NCBI GenBank assembly: GCA_001414485.1
Contig: LLEY01000060.1
Coordinates: 248,001-312,000 of the forward strand
DNA from: Calycina herbarum
Taxonomy: Eukaryota > Ascomycota > Leotiomycetes > Helotiales > Pezizellaceae
Length of the DNA: 64,000 bases
Direction: 5' to 3'
Positions 10,575-21,957 of this stretch are shown here, in pieces. The notes under the pieces are model-generated. The model was not told the origin of the DNA. It saw nothing but the letters and a program-made list of their open reading frames with translations, and did no database searches. Position 1 is the first letter of the stretch, and every line of letters begins with the position of its first letter. Made by a program: the position numbers and the translations under genes.

Positions 10575-11577
10575 GCCATTATTTTTTTGCCACTCCGATG
10601 GATGGAAGACGGGAAATGGGGAAGGCCATGGAAAGTGCGATATGCAAAAGTTTGGAAGATCTGAGCGATTGTGGCGTGACAAAGATCCGGGGTAACGGGG
10701 AGATTCGTCATGTCCCGATACTTACCTACCACATATATTGTGCTCACTCATGCTCCCTTATCATGCCATTCCTTCATGCACCAACCACCAGGTCCTTGTC
10801 TCCGTTCCAGCCCGAGTGATAAATACCATAACTGACTTCTGATTTCGCTTCTTCTTAACGTATCGATGCTCTATTTCAGGAACATCCGAAAGTACTAGAA
10901 GGCGAGGAGTTGGTCACAGTTATTAAAGTCTGGGGTGGCAAATATAGTGGCGGGTGTATTTCTATCTTCATACTATTGTTCCTGGAGTAAAATCGATGTA
11001 TTTTTTACTACTATGCTAAATCATTACAAGATGAAATCACATAGCTTTATAGAAGTTATCCTCGTAAATTACATTTAAGTAATGAAGTTACTAAACAAGT
11101 GAATTATTCTAGGATATATACGACGGATAGAAATACATGTTTTATATCTTAAAGTCATGAAATTATTCTAACACACTAATATACTCACTTGAACAAAATA
11201 ATAGTTGGAGAGAAGTTATGATAACGAGAAAGAATTCTAAGCTATAATTCCTCTTATCTCAGAGTAAATTTGATTTACGGAATCGTTAAAATAATAATAA
11301 AATGATAGTCATTACGTTTTAGAAATTTGGATAAACTAGTGTAAGACTTTCTAAAAACGGCCAAATAAGAGAGCAAACGATAACCTCTAAAGTGTTACAC
11401 AGGTCTTCACCTCTCCTAGTGGGTCAGGTTATCATGTTGACTAGGAGAAAAAGCCACTCGAATAAGAGGAACATCGTAATTCCATGATAAATTACAAATA
11501 ATATCTTTTGAATCCTTGCCCCAATAACCATTCCATATTAAAACTCTCAATGAATTCAGAATAACCGAACTTCAAAA
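10575..11577. other. Intergenic, very AT-rich
   Basis: No gene seen. 10980-11400 is strongly AT-rich, consistent with decayed repeat DNA. The last part is the probable 3' untranslated region of the Thr-rich gene on the minus strand. Confidence 0.4.
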
Positions 11578-13592
11578 TCAAGCTTGAAGCTTCCTAAAGG
11601 TATAATCCCACCGAGCACAATATGCATTTCCGCCACTAACTGGGTCGGGAACAGCAGCAGGACGAGCAAGGTCAATTCCCATGGAGAACCTGGACATGAG
11701 GTTCTCGGAGTCAGTTTACTTCTTTAAGGAATATTCAAGAGCTTTTGAGTATGTCTCGGGAGTAAGAAAGAGCATGACTCCCGAAACCACCAGAATAGGA
11801 AATAATTCTCTGAGAATATCATTTACCTGTTTGTTGGGGCACATGTGCTAGGAGTTCTGCCAGAGTCCCCAGGGACGATGAAATAACAAGTGCCATAGTA
11901 AAACATAAACGACGAACAATCCGTATTAGGGAACTGGAAGCAAGAACTGCAACAGGAATTTGCGCCCTGTGATGCAGGGTAAACGTATAATCGTTGAAAT
12001 TCGTTTAGCCATTACCATCTATGCTTATATCAACAAAAGGGGATCCGTTGATAGAAGATATTTGGCTGGAAGAATGTTAGAGGAAATAGTTTATGTTATG
12101 GTAAATGGACTAGGTCTTTTTTGAGGAGGAAGATATCCCAGGGAGCTTCTGGGTACAATATAGAATATAGAAAGCAAGGGGAGTTATACTTATCAGCATT
12201 ACACTGTGTATATTGTGTTGCAATGGTTTTCTCAACGGTTACAGTTGGAGTCTGGGTTATGGTACTAGTATGAATAGAGATTGAGGTGGTTGTAGTAGTC
12301 TAGAAGAGGGGTGTCAGTAAAAAATGTCTCAGGCTTCAGCATAGGATAGATGCTAGGGTTCAGGAATGATTCAGAAGTGATTTAAGAGAAAGGAATTGGG
12401 AGAACGGTGTCCCCGTTACATACGCTGGTATACGTTGTTGTAGTTGTTGCTGGGGGCTGTTGAGCCGTTTCGGTGATTGTTGTTATTTTTGGATGATCAG
12501 AAAAAGATAATCAGTAGTAGGGTTTAATGGATTCTTACCTGTCGTGGTCACCACGGTGGCAGTAACAGCTGCGAAGTATCTCTGGGTCAGTGTTGTCATT
12601 TCTAGAAGTATGTTCAAGGAAACGAGGATGAAATAGGAGTGTGTTGGGAGACAATGGCCTCCTAAAACCATCCGAAGGATGAAAATAAACGCCGAGAACA
12701 CGCACCTTTGAGAGTCGTTGTAGTTGTAGTCTTTGCGGTTTTCTTCATGGTGAGCGCAGCAAAATACTTGACAAGTGTGTAGCACTTCACAGCAGCGGGA
12801 TAATTTGGTGTGGACGACTTGGGAGGTTTCCTTTGACGGGAAAAAATACCAAGACCCCAGCGTGAGAGAATTGCCTTCTCGACCCGTGAGACATCCCGGT
12901 TTTTAGCTGGTACGAACTCAGAGAGTGTCTGCTGGCTGGATTCATAGCCGGCGATTGCTGCAGTTGTAGTGGAGGTAACGAGAGATGTTTGAACAACTGT
13001 AAAGGTTCCCGTTGATGTGATTGTAATCGTTGCGCCGGTGGGAACAGCAGTATCCGTAACGATTTGTGTGTTCCTTTGAGTGTTGTTGTTAAGTGTCAGA
13101 AAATTTCAGGAGATAGATAGGGAAAAGGCAAGTTTCAGAAGCTCACAGTTGTTTGTGGTAGCGTTAGTGTGCCTGTTGCAGTATTTTTTATTGTACTGTG
13201 GAAGACCTCGAAATCAGTATTGCCATTCCTGGAAGTAGGTCTACAGAGTTGGAGGGGGAAACAGGGCTGTAAGAAGACGGAAAGTGTTGTCCCAAGGTGG
13301 AAAGTCTCAACCCTCCCAAACCAACCTGAAAGGATAAACACTCAGAGAGTACACATCTGGTCGAAGTAACTGGAGCGGGGGTGATGACAACAGACGGGGT
13401 GGAGGTTGTAATCACGAGCTTCGGAAGTGTGACTGTCGCAGCTTTGTTACTCGTGGGAACTGGATTGACACTTTTCGTAGCTCTGCTAGTAACGCAAAGA
13501 CTAGTAGTTGAAGTGGGAAGTACAGCAATTGCAGCACTTGCGAATGAGATAATCGACAGAGCCGCGACAAAAATATTCTGTAAAGTCTTCAT
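11578..13592 (-). CDS. Secreted Thr-rich protein with Cys-rich C-terminal domain, multi-intron
   Basis: The N terminus (ATG at 13592) is a signal peptide (MKTLQNIFVAALSIISFASA) followed by Ser/Thr/Val-rich, probably O-glycosylated sequence. The 3' half can be resolved on the minus strand: exons 12539-12601 or longer upstream to 12706, 12424-12449, an exon ending ...QYTQCNADK near 12190, one with SSINGSPF near 12030, 11827-11966 and 11578-11689. The 11827-11966 exon has eight Cys-region residues (SCCSSC...DCSSF...YGTCYFI), like fungal PAN/apple-type cell-surface domains. The stop is at 11578-11580. Introns are unusually many and 100-140 nt long; one (12300-12423) is a repeat shared with another gene. 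The joins between 13000 and 13360, and the donor near 12010, could not be resolved without breaking the frame, so a frame lesion or missed exon is possible. Likely a wall or matrix protein. Confidence 0.6.
11690..11826 (-). other. Intron with foldback in the Thr-rich gene
   Basis: GTAAAT donor and CAG acceptor, splitting an Arg codon. The middle forms a perfect 7-bp stem (CGGGAGT...ACTCCCG). It shares the 11-mer TCCCGAGACAT with the intron at 45738-45885 but is otherwise only loosely similar. Confidence 0.6.
12300..12423 (-). repeat. Introner-like element, copy 1 (whole intron)
   Basis: A 124-nt intron on the minus strand, donor GTATGT, acceptor TCTTCTAG, lying between ...TTTYTS and TTTTTSISIH in frame. 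It starts GTATGTAACGGGGACACCGT and aligns along most of its length with the intron at 45738-45885 in an unrelated gene. The first bases after the donor form a small hairpin (AACGG-GGACA-CCGTT). Homology begins at the donor and resumes at the acceptor, so the repeat and the intron coincide. Confidence 0.85.
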
Positions 13593-15484
13593 TTTAAAAG
13601 GAGAAGGAGAAAGGGAATGATCTAGTTAAGCGAAAAAAAGAACGCAAGCAGGGCTCAGGCGAATCATTTATATATGTACGTAGAGGAGAGAGTGAAGCTA
13701 GGGTCTTGAAAATTTAGCATATCAGTAGTTTTTCGGTCTAGAAATGAATAAGTTTGATGAACGAAAATCTTGTATGTTCTGAATACCATGTGTAGTAAGA
13801 CACGGCATTTAGCTCGATATTTTGCGGAGCCAAGCAGTATAGGTCGAGCTGCCACAGCATTAAAATTCATGGCACAACTGATATCACGCCAAGATCTACT
13901 GGTCTGGTAGGTTTACTCACGCACTGAGCTCTTCACATTTTGCGAGCGAACTCGTGTAGCTCATATCATATCTCTTGGTTACTATCACTTTTAATTGAGA
14001 AAACTATTAGTTGGATATTTCCATAGACTTTACGAATACTAGATCGAAAAGGAGAGAAACCAATTGGGTACCCAGTAGTATGGTAAGAAATCCTGGGTAC
14101 CATTGAGTAATGCGCCACTTTCAGGTGATCGGGTGGAAGTGCAAAGTCAATCTACGGAGGCTAGAAACCAGCTAGCCACAGACGTCCACCTCAGACTACC
14201 CGGCGCCACAAATGTCTAGACTGATGTTTATCATGTCAATCTCCAAGTTGTATTATCTTTGGGATGAACGGTGTAGAAAACCCCTTCACCACCCCACAAA
14301 TGCCACATAAGGCAGTGAGTACTGCCAAGTAATCTTATTGAGACTTGACAATCAGCAGCTGGCACCTAAAGATATCACGAACCTGTCGATAAGAAATTAA
14401 AAGAGTTACGGTAGTCTTGCATCGTACGTAACTTCACGTCTCATACGAGAACTTACCGCGTATGGCGATGTCTCCTTGAATTTCTTGAACTTACTCCCAA
14501 CCTGGACTAAGAGAATTGTCAGTGGCAAACTGGAAAGATGCGGCTGATAATATTTTACGATCCTCGGGACCCTAACCCCGCCCCCCTTTTTTTTTTGCTT
14601 GGCTCGCCGCGGCGTGTGATTCCGATTGACTAGTATAACCCCAATATTAGGTAGGTAAATCGAGATTCTTTCATGTTATGAGTTTCTGCGCCGACTGGTG
14701 AAAGTGAAGAGATAGACCAAGGCAAAAATTTGCGGAATACCTCTTTAGAAAAACCTCCAGTCGAGGGAACCATTAGACTTAAATGGAAGTGCTAAAATAT
14801 TACAAGGAACCAAGAGCAAAATACCAGGTAGAGGAAACCAGAAACCCCAGTATCTCTCCAGCATTCACAACCACAGTTTTCAAAACACAACCAACACTAT
14901 AAAGAGGACACATGCAAATCACTTAATCTTCATTTAATTAATCATCCCCCCACAAAGCTATGCTCAAGATCTGCCCTTCCGTTCGTTTCCCTTCCTATAC
15001 ATTACGACCATCCATCCCCCCTATCCACCCTTGAAAATACAACTAGAGGAAAATTTCCTCTACAGCAAAAGTGCACAGCCATATGACGGGGGCCAGTGCG
15101 AAGATATATCTTACAAAGAGAGAAAAAAGATTGGTGAGAGGTTTTGTGAGTGTGAGAAGCAAAAGAAAAAGAGAAAAAAAAGAAAACAATTGGTAGTAGC
15201 ACTAAACATTAGGCTCTCCGTATCTCAAAAAGGTTTGTAACAAAAAAAAAAAAGGGGAAAAAATGTAAGTACGAAGGTATCGTAGATCCAGCAACTAAAG
15301 TGCTCAAGAGGCCGTGAGGTGTTATCTCGTATAAAGCGGGGGGTTGGGTCGCCTTGCTTCTTGTAGGGGAACGCCGAAAGTGTATGCCGCAAAAATAAGC
15401 ATCGTCAAGAAGTGTAAAAAAAGCCCACAAATCCAGCCTATCCAGAACGCCAATTATGTCCAGTACTCCATTAATTAATCATCT
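13593..15484. other. Intergenic between Thr-rich gene and rax2
   Basis: No supported gene. It includes a T-run at 14587-14596 and purine-rich, low-complexity DNA at 15120-15260 whose short frames on both strands lack features. The part near 15300-15484 is probably the rax2 3' untranslated region. Confidence 0.45.
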
Positions 15485-18400
15485 TCATATCCGTGTCGAC
15501 TGCTTCTCGACTTGACTCCGACCTTGACCAAGGGACCCGAACAGTTGTTCAGGCGGTATCCTTGTCATTCCTATCTTGTTGTCTCTGTCATAACTCGATG
15601 TTGGTGCTGGCATGTAGCCATCGCGTTTTCTTCGGAGACGTTCGGCGACAACACCGGCGACAACGATAAGGAAGATCAAGCCCAGCGCGATGGCCAATGC
15701 TATCAGAACAACAAAACCTCTTGCAATACGAGAGCCTAAACATCAGATTAGCAGGAGCCGGGAATATTGGACTAATTTAAAACTTACGTGTTGGTGCAAA
15801 GGAAGTCTGTTTCTCCGAGAAGAATTGAGAGATGCTGCCACCGGTTTTCGAGGAACTACTACTGGTGAGTGCGAAGGGCTGGAGAGTTGTGCCATTGAAG
15901 ATGACTGCGGAGGCGTTGCCAAATCCGGGTACCATCAATGAACCCGTAATCATCAGTGCTTGCTTAGTTGAGAGGAGGCTGGATGATGCATGTTCTGCGG
16001 TAAGAGGCAAAACCTCTAAAGACTGAATTGTTGTTCCACTTCCAAATACGTTGCCAACTGAATTCCAAATGGTCCCGTCAAACTTCATGAGGAAGGCAGA
16101 ACCGTTTGTAGCTGTCCCACCTACCCATAGCTGGGTAGCATCATCGCTGGCTGTAGTCATGGCGGTGACAGGTCCTGGAATAGTGTTTGCACCAGTGGCC
16201 ATGGTCCAGTTCTGGGCTTTCGTGTCGTAAGTTGCCACAGAAATATTACCACCATTAACCGCAAGCTCCCCGGCAACAATCAACGAAGTGGCTGACTGCC
16301 ACATCATAGCACGAGCAATGCCAGCAATATTGGATCCTGGTCTATCCCACCGAGCAGCAGAGGCAGTGAAGACACAAACACCAGGGCATTGAAGAGATCC
16401 AGCTGATGAGAAACTTCCACCAACATAGACATCGGCGGTGCCAGGTCTGACAGCAATGGCATTGACAGCAGCATTGGTGCCAGAAAGAGCTGGTGGTTGG
16501 GCGCCAAATGTTGAAGTCTTGAGGTCGTAAGAGAACAAGCCATTGACATCTGCGTTATTAATGTTTCCACTGAGAGATCCGCCGGCCCAAAGAGTATCGC
16601 CCATAAGTGCTAGAGCTAGAATGGTCGAGTCATTCGATATTTGACTGCCGACACCAGTAACTGCATCGGCGTTCGAGCTATTGATGAACAGCAGGTTGTT
16701 GATATCGGAGCCACTGGTGCCCGCCGCAGTAAAATGACCACCGAAAATGGTAATGTTGGTGTTGGTGGTCGTATTTTTATAGAAAAGCCCAGTGACGACA
16801 CCTGCAACGTTTTGCCCGCCGGTTGCTCTTTTTGTGATTGTGCTTGAAGATCCCGATGTCTGTTGTTTGATTGCTACAGGAAATGTACTCAAAGAAGATT
16901 TCCCTGATGTAGCGGACAGCTGCACCACTCCGTTAGAGTTAAACTGCGAAGAGGAGAGAGCGCCAGCAAATAGAGAGCCTCCATCGGGAAGATCAACAGC
17001 AGCAGTAAGTGACCCGGTTATAGTGGCTGATGGATTCACGTTCTGGAGCCAGTTGTTGCGAGATGGCACCCAAATAGCAAAGCTGGGGACTGATATGGCC
17101 GTGTTGCTTCCAAAGGCGAGTATTTGGGAGAATTCTCCAGTGATCGTCAATACGACCTCGGGCACATTTGCGGTGACATTGAATGACAGTGGTACGATAT
17201 CGGTTACCAAGCCGTTAACGCCAGCCCCCAATGCAGCCCATGTGTTCTTCGAAGTATCGTATACAGCAACGTGGCCCAATCCGGTTACGCTGGATGTATT
17301 TGTGTTGGTAAACTTCCCACCAACATACAAGGAAGACCCATTGACAAAAGTAGCCAACACCTCCCCATTCAAGCTACCTCCAGTCAAGGCTGCGGCTCCA
17401 GAGTCCGTGATGGAGAGGATATTTTGGAAGGCATCGGTTGAGAAGTTGCCTCCTACGAACGTGGTGGTGCCCGAAGTTACTAATGTGTTTACACCCGAGC
17501 CCACTCCAATACTGATGCCCGCTTTATCGAAAGTTGAATTGGCGAAATCGGAAGTATTGATCACAGCCTCATTTGGGTTATATTCGAAAATATTGTTAAG
17601 CCCACCAGTGGACGGAGACGTTAAAATGAAGCCCACTCGTTGGGCCACAATTCTGAGATTAGCATTGTTTTGACCAGCACTAGGCGAGAGAGTGACGGAT
17701 GCCTGGAAGGAACTGCTCCCAGCTTCAATATGTCCAGAATATATCTGATCGTATTTGTCAAACAGGTTTGTCTGAAAGATTTCGGTATTGAAGGTTGAAT
17801 TAGTATTACCACTGGCCATGATGCCTGTAATGTTGACACGACCGCGCGTAGAACAGGTGTCATCCTGGTTGCATCCAGGTGTGTAGATGTTGACCGAATA
17901 ATCTCCCGATTGCTTGATATCTGGCTTAAATACGACATTTACTGATGTAGATGTTCCAACGCTGGCTGTGAGATAGTCGGATGCACTTCCCCCAGATGGT
18001 TGGACAGTCCATGGACCGGTAGAGCTAGCGTTTGAAGCGATCTGGATATTGGCGCAGGTTGGCTCATTGAAGCTGTTGATAGCATAAGAGAAGATGTCGT
18101 CCTCGAAGAGCTCAATCCCATTAAGCCCCCCTCCATTACCATAAAAAGCTGAGATATCAATTTGAAAACCGTTCATGCCAATGACATTGACAAAATGAAA
18201 GTCCTGGAATTTCAAGGTGCTGTTGTCGCTCAGAGGGCACTCAGAGGAACAAGAAGCGTTTTGCCCGGTCGAAGGATCGATGTAGGTAAAGTTCAGGATG
18301 CCGTTAATCGGTTGAGCGGTGTACCTCCACGTCTTTGTGCCCCTTCCATCCAGATGGGTATTGTAGAGGCGCAATTTCGTTGGTTGAAACCCAAAACCAA

Positions 18401-19247
18401 AACTTGCCTTCCAGGCGCCTGGAGTGTTATCTGCCAAAAGCCAAGTATTCCCTGTTCCATCCGTTCCACTGGTCTTACAAACGATATTTTTGGGATCGCT
18501 GAGCCCCGTCGTGGTTGCTGATGAGACAGCAGTGATGTTGGCACCAGAAATGTTGATAACCTGTTGATCTGGGTTGCTTGGGGTAGTCGTATTTCCCAAT
18601 CCAGTGAACGATCCTCCAAATATAATATTTCCATTCGAAGCCTTAGAAATGGACGTGACTGGACCATTGAATCCTTGGAAAGGAAGGTTTTGCCAACCTT
18701 GGTCGCCAACCCACACAATGGCGTTCGTCGAATTGGCTCCTCTTAAATTACCTCCAACATAGACCCTATTCGAAGATGAATCGCACAGTAGAGCATTGAC
18801 CTTACCAATAAGTCCAGTAAGAGGTATAACCGCAGAGGTATTCGGGTTGAACATCGCTGCGGCTTGTGATTCTATGCCCCCCAAACTCGTAAAATTACCT
18901 CCTACCACCACTCCCGCCATAGATCCGTTCTTTAAAGTAAATGAGCACATTGCCTCTATAAGCCCATCGGACGATGCCAATTGATCGAAGGCGCCATTGG
19001 GAAACCTAGTAAGTATGGAAGAACTGGTATTGCCACCCTGACGCTGCCCTTGAAATTGATAGAGTGATATGCTGTCAAAATCTCCCGCCAATCCTACTCG
19101 ACCCAGTTGAGATAGATCGAGGTTGTCCGAGGGTATCGAGTTGAATGTTATCGCATGCCCCAATGGCGCGAGAGAGGCAAGGAGAAGTCCATGTCGCAAT
19201 GATGGCGGTAAGTCCCCCACTGAGCTCCACCATGAAGAGAGCCTCAT
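15485..19247 (-). CDS. rax2: Rax2-like cortical cell-polarity protein
   Basis: Homologue of yeast Rax2, a membrane glycoprotein marking sites of polar growth and division. Structure complement(join(15485..15735,15788..19247)), 1236 aa. The ATG at 19247 (MRLSSWW) opens a signal-anchor-like segment (LRHGLLLASLAPLGHA); codons further upstream in frame have no ATG. The ectodomain carries many kelch-like units of the form VYVGGNF / LWAGGSL / VGGSFSSAG and dozens of N-glycosylation sequons. A 52-nt intron (15736-15787, splitting an Arg codon) precedes the last exon. That exon holds the transmembrane helix (VVLIALAIALGLIFLIVVAGVVA), a basic stop-transfer and a short tail ending RIPPEQLFGSLGQGRSQ..., the conserved Rax2 C terminus. 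The length is normal for the fungal family. The gene shows no sign of damage. Confidence 0.93.
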
Positions 19248-21139
19248 CGCTGTGTCCCGCCGTCGTCCTCCTTGCTTCACGATACTCGACGACCGTTTCG
19301 CAGGTGGCGTGTCTTCACCTTCGAGATTCGCACCGGCCAATCGCGACGTTATTCCATAACCCTGCTACAATCAATTGAATCGATGGTGTTTTGCTGCTCG
19401 CGATCGCGCGTCGAAACGATATCGCAACTATCCCCCTACTAACGAGTGTGGTGGTGGATGTCGAATTGTTGTTGTGGTGAGGAGGTTGGGCGAAATCTTG
19501 GAATCGCTAATTAGCTTCGGTCGCGAAAGTGGTCTGGGGTCGTCGAATCCTCGGCGGTCCGGACAAATCAGAAGCAATTTTCTCGAGATGGAAATGGTGT
19601 GAATCGGTGATGCGTATAGGATGAGAGAGTGAATCCTCTTGCGATCAATTGTGATACTGAGCTGACAATGGTGAGAGTCGCACGGGTGAACCTGCCGCGC
19701 AGAGGAAAAAAGATGTGTTGTACGAAGCCTAAGCTTGGTGGCTGTGACAGACCCGTATTTCGCTGGCTGCGTCGTCTGACTACGGGTGTCACGATGCGGA
19801 TGGGGTCCTATTAACTGAATTTGTGTTTCAAGTATGGTGGTGTATGTTTATGTACGGGATGAGGAGTCGACGAGGACGATTTGTTTGTACTGTACGGTAA
19901 AGTGAAGTGTGCGGGCAAAAGAGTGTGTATGGTCCTCGACCTGCACGACAGGTAGGTTAGAGATGACGATCTTCGAATTGAAGCCAGCCAGACACCAGGC
20001 TCGGATGCTGTCGCACCCAGGGGGCTTTCGAGGTATATGAGACCACGGTTAAGAGCGCAAAACTTACCAAGGGTAAACAAAATGTCCGGCTCTTCAAATG
20101 AGTGACGGTGCAACAAGTTGCACGAATTGATGGTGGCCGACGAGTCTGAAGCTTCAACAGTGAGAAGATATTTTGACAGGACAGAAAGGGAGATCAGAGA
20201 TCAGATGGTGGGCGCTCATCTCCTTTTCCCCGTTTTGTTTGCTGTACCGGGGGTACCTGACTGAAAGCGTACCTCCTTAAAAATTACGACCTGGGATTGG
20301 CCTGTTGCCCAGGTACAAAGTGTTACTCGATACGAGGATCACACCTTGGAGCGCCGTCTCAAGATGACCAAAGACTTACAACTTCACCAGAATCATTATA
20401 CCAAGAGGCGAGCCAAAGGGGGCGGTCCGTCAATTGTTTTGTTCAGCTGTTTACTGGAATTTTCCACTCAGACATTTCACCAAATTGCATCACACTTCGT
20501 CACCCTGATTCATTGGTAGCCATGGATTTGGTATCCTGGGCGATGGCTGGAATTCTATTAAACTCGTTGGCCAATCAAGTCGTCCTCTCCCGTATGCAGG
20601 TCAAACACGTAAGAAACCATTGCAGTCGGATTGGCAAACCCCCCCTGAAGCGCATGAAAGATGTTCACCATCAACGTGGAAATCTTCAGCATGCATCGCA
20701 CCAGCAGATATGTTACTATTGCTATTCAACCAGGTAGAGAAGCCTGCATGGAGAATACCCACGTTGCAGGAAAACACTTAGTTTACCCGGTGGTCTTTGC
20801 TATTTGAAGCAAAAGTCCGGACGAAGGCGCTGTCTTCCCCATGGGCCAGTCCTTGTGTGTCGAGGTTGTTTGACGGAGAGAAGAAAAAAGTTCGGATCGG
20901 AAGAATACTTGACGGGACAAGTTTAGATTGGGTAGGAACTTGCTAACCCACCCTCTCACAACAAGCAATCAATCATCAAACTCGTCTCATGAACTCCCCG
21001 AAAAAGCTGCTCTTATCACCTCACCTTAGAACAGGCAAGTACTGGTGGAAGAACTGAAATACCAGGCGAATTTCGGCGAACCACCGATAAGTTCTCTCCA
21101 TTCCAAACTCCCAATGCAATCTGGGTATCATTTGATTCT
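19248..21139. other. Intergenic between rax2 and lcl3
   Basis: Upstream region of rax2 and, beyond about 20800, 3' flank of lcl3. Short frames (19629-19814, 20297-20737 plus; 19811-20116 minus) have no recognised domain and overlap one another. A 470-nt frame at 20297-20737 could be a small unknown gene but has no supporting feature. Confidence 0.4.
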
Positions 21140-21957
21140 CTACTTCGTCGTATTCGTCGTGGAAGTCCTCGTCTTGTAGTCTCTCGGACTTTCATAGTCC
21201 TTCTGGTCTCCTACCCACATCCCCACCTTCTTCCGTTTGGCAACTACTTCCGCCTTCCTATATTTCTGCTCAAAAGCTCCAAACTCAGCACCCATCTTGG
21301 CTTCATAAATCGTCGCATAACCCGCCTTGAGCATCTCTTTGCCAACATCTCTGCGGAAAAGAAACCTCCGTACCCAAACCGTAGCCACCACACGATCGTA
21401 TTGATCTCGTTTGTAGATATACGCCCGTACTCGACGATCGAGGATGTAATTCTTAAGCCACAACAAAGCTTCTTCGGAATGTGGTTGTGAGGGTTTGCCG
21501 AAGTGAGCGCCTTCAGGCGCATCGATACCTGCTATTCGTACATGTATCTGCAGATATGTTAGCACCAATTGTTATATTGAATCCAGCTTGGAAGCCTTAC
21601 CGTTTTGCCCTTCAAATCCAACTTCTTTTCAGGTACCTTCCTCAACCATCCCCATCCCGATAACCTCCCACCCGGCGTATGAAAAAGATGGAAATTATCC
21701 GCATCACCAACTCGCGTCACAGTCCCAAACAAACTCCTCTTTCGAAAGAACCCAGGTCGGATATGTGCGACTTCCGGTATGCGACGTAAATAAGAGCGGT
21801 GGAGGTGGACTGCAAATAGGATTGTGGATGTCAAGATAATGGTTGGGATGACCGTCCTAGGGTCCTTGTAGTGTTGCCAGTCGGTGCCATTTAGACTGTC
21901 GCTCCATTTCACGTATGGTTTCTTTTCATCGCGATCGGAAGACCATGGCCATCGCAT
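21140..21957 (-). CDS. lcl3: Lcl3, membrane-anchored TNase-like endonuclease
   Basis: Probable mitochondrial-membrane nuclease of the staphylococcal nuclease (TNase) fold, 254 aa, complement(join(21140..21547,21601..21957)). The start [10 protein letters not shown] is chosen because it matches the family N terminus; an in-frame ATG lies 17 codons upstream. A transmembrane helix spans about residues 36-52 ([17 protein letters not shown]). The nuclease domain follows: [53 protein letters not shown] and AGYATIYEA, with the Asp and Arg residues expected for Ca2+-dependent phosphodiester cleavage. The 53-nt intron (GTAAGG...CAG) falls in phase 0. The length matches ascomycete Lcl3 proteins. Confidence 0.93.

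Noticed and set aside
10535..10819. 94-codon frame overlapping the 5S gene
   Set aside because: It starts inside the 5S rRNA sequence and has no features.
16792..17673. 293-codon frame antisense to rax2
   Set aside because: Mirror of the strongly coding rax2 frame on the minus strand; low-complexity product with no domain.
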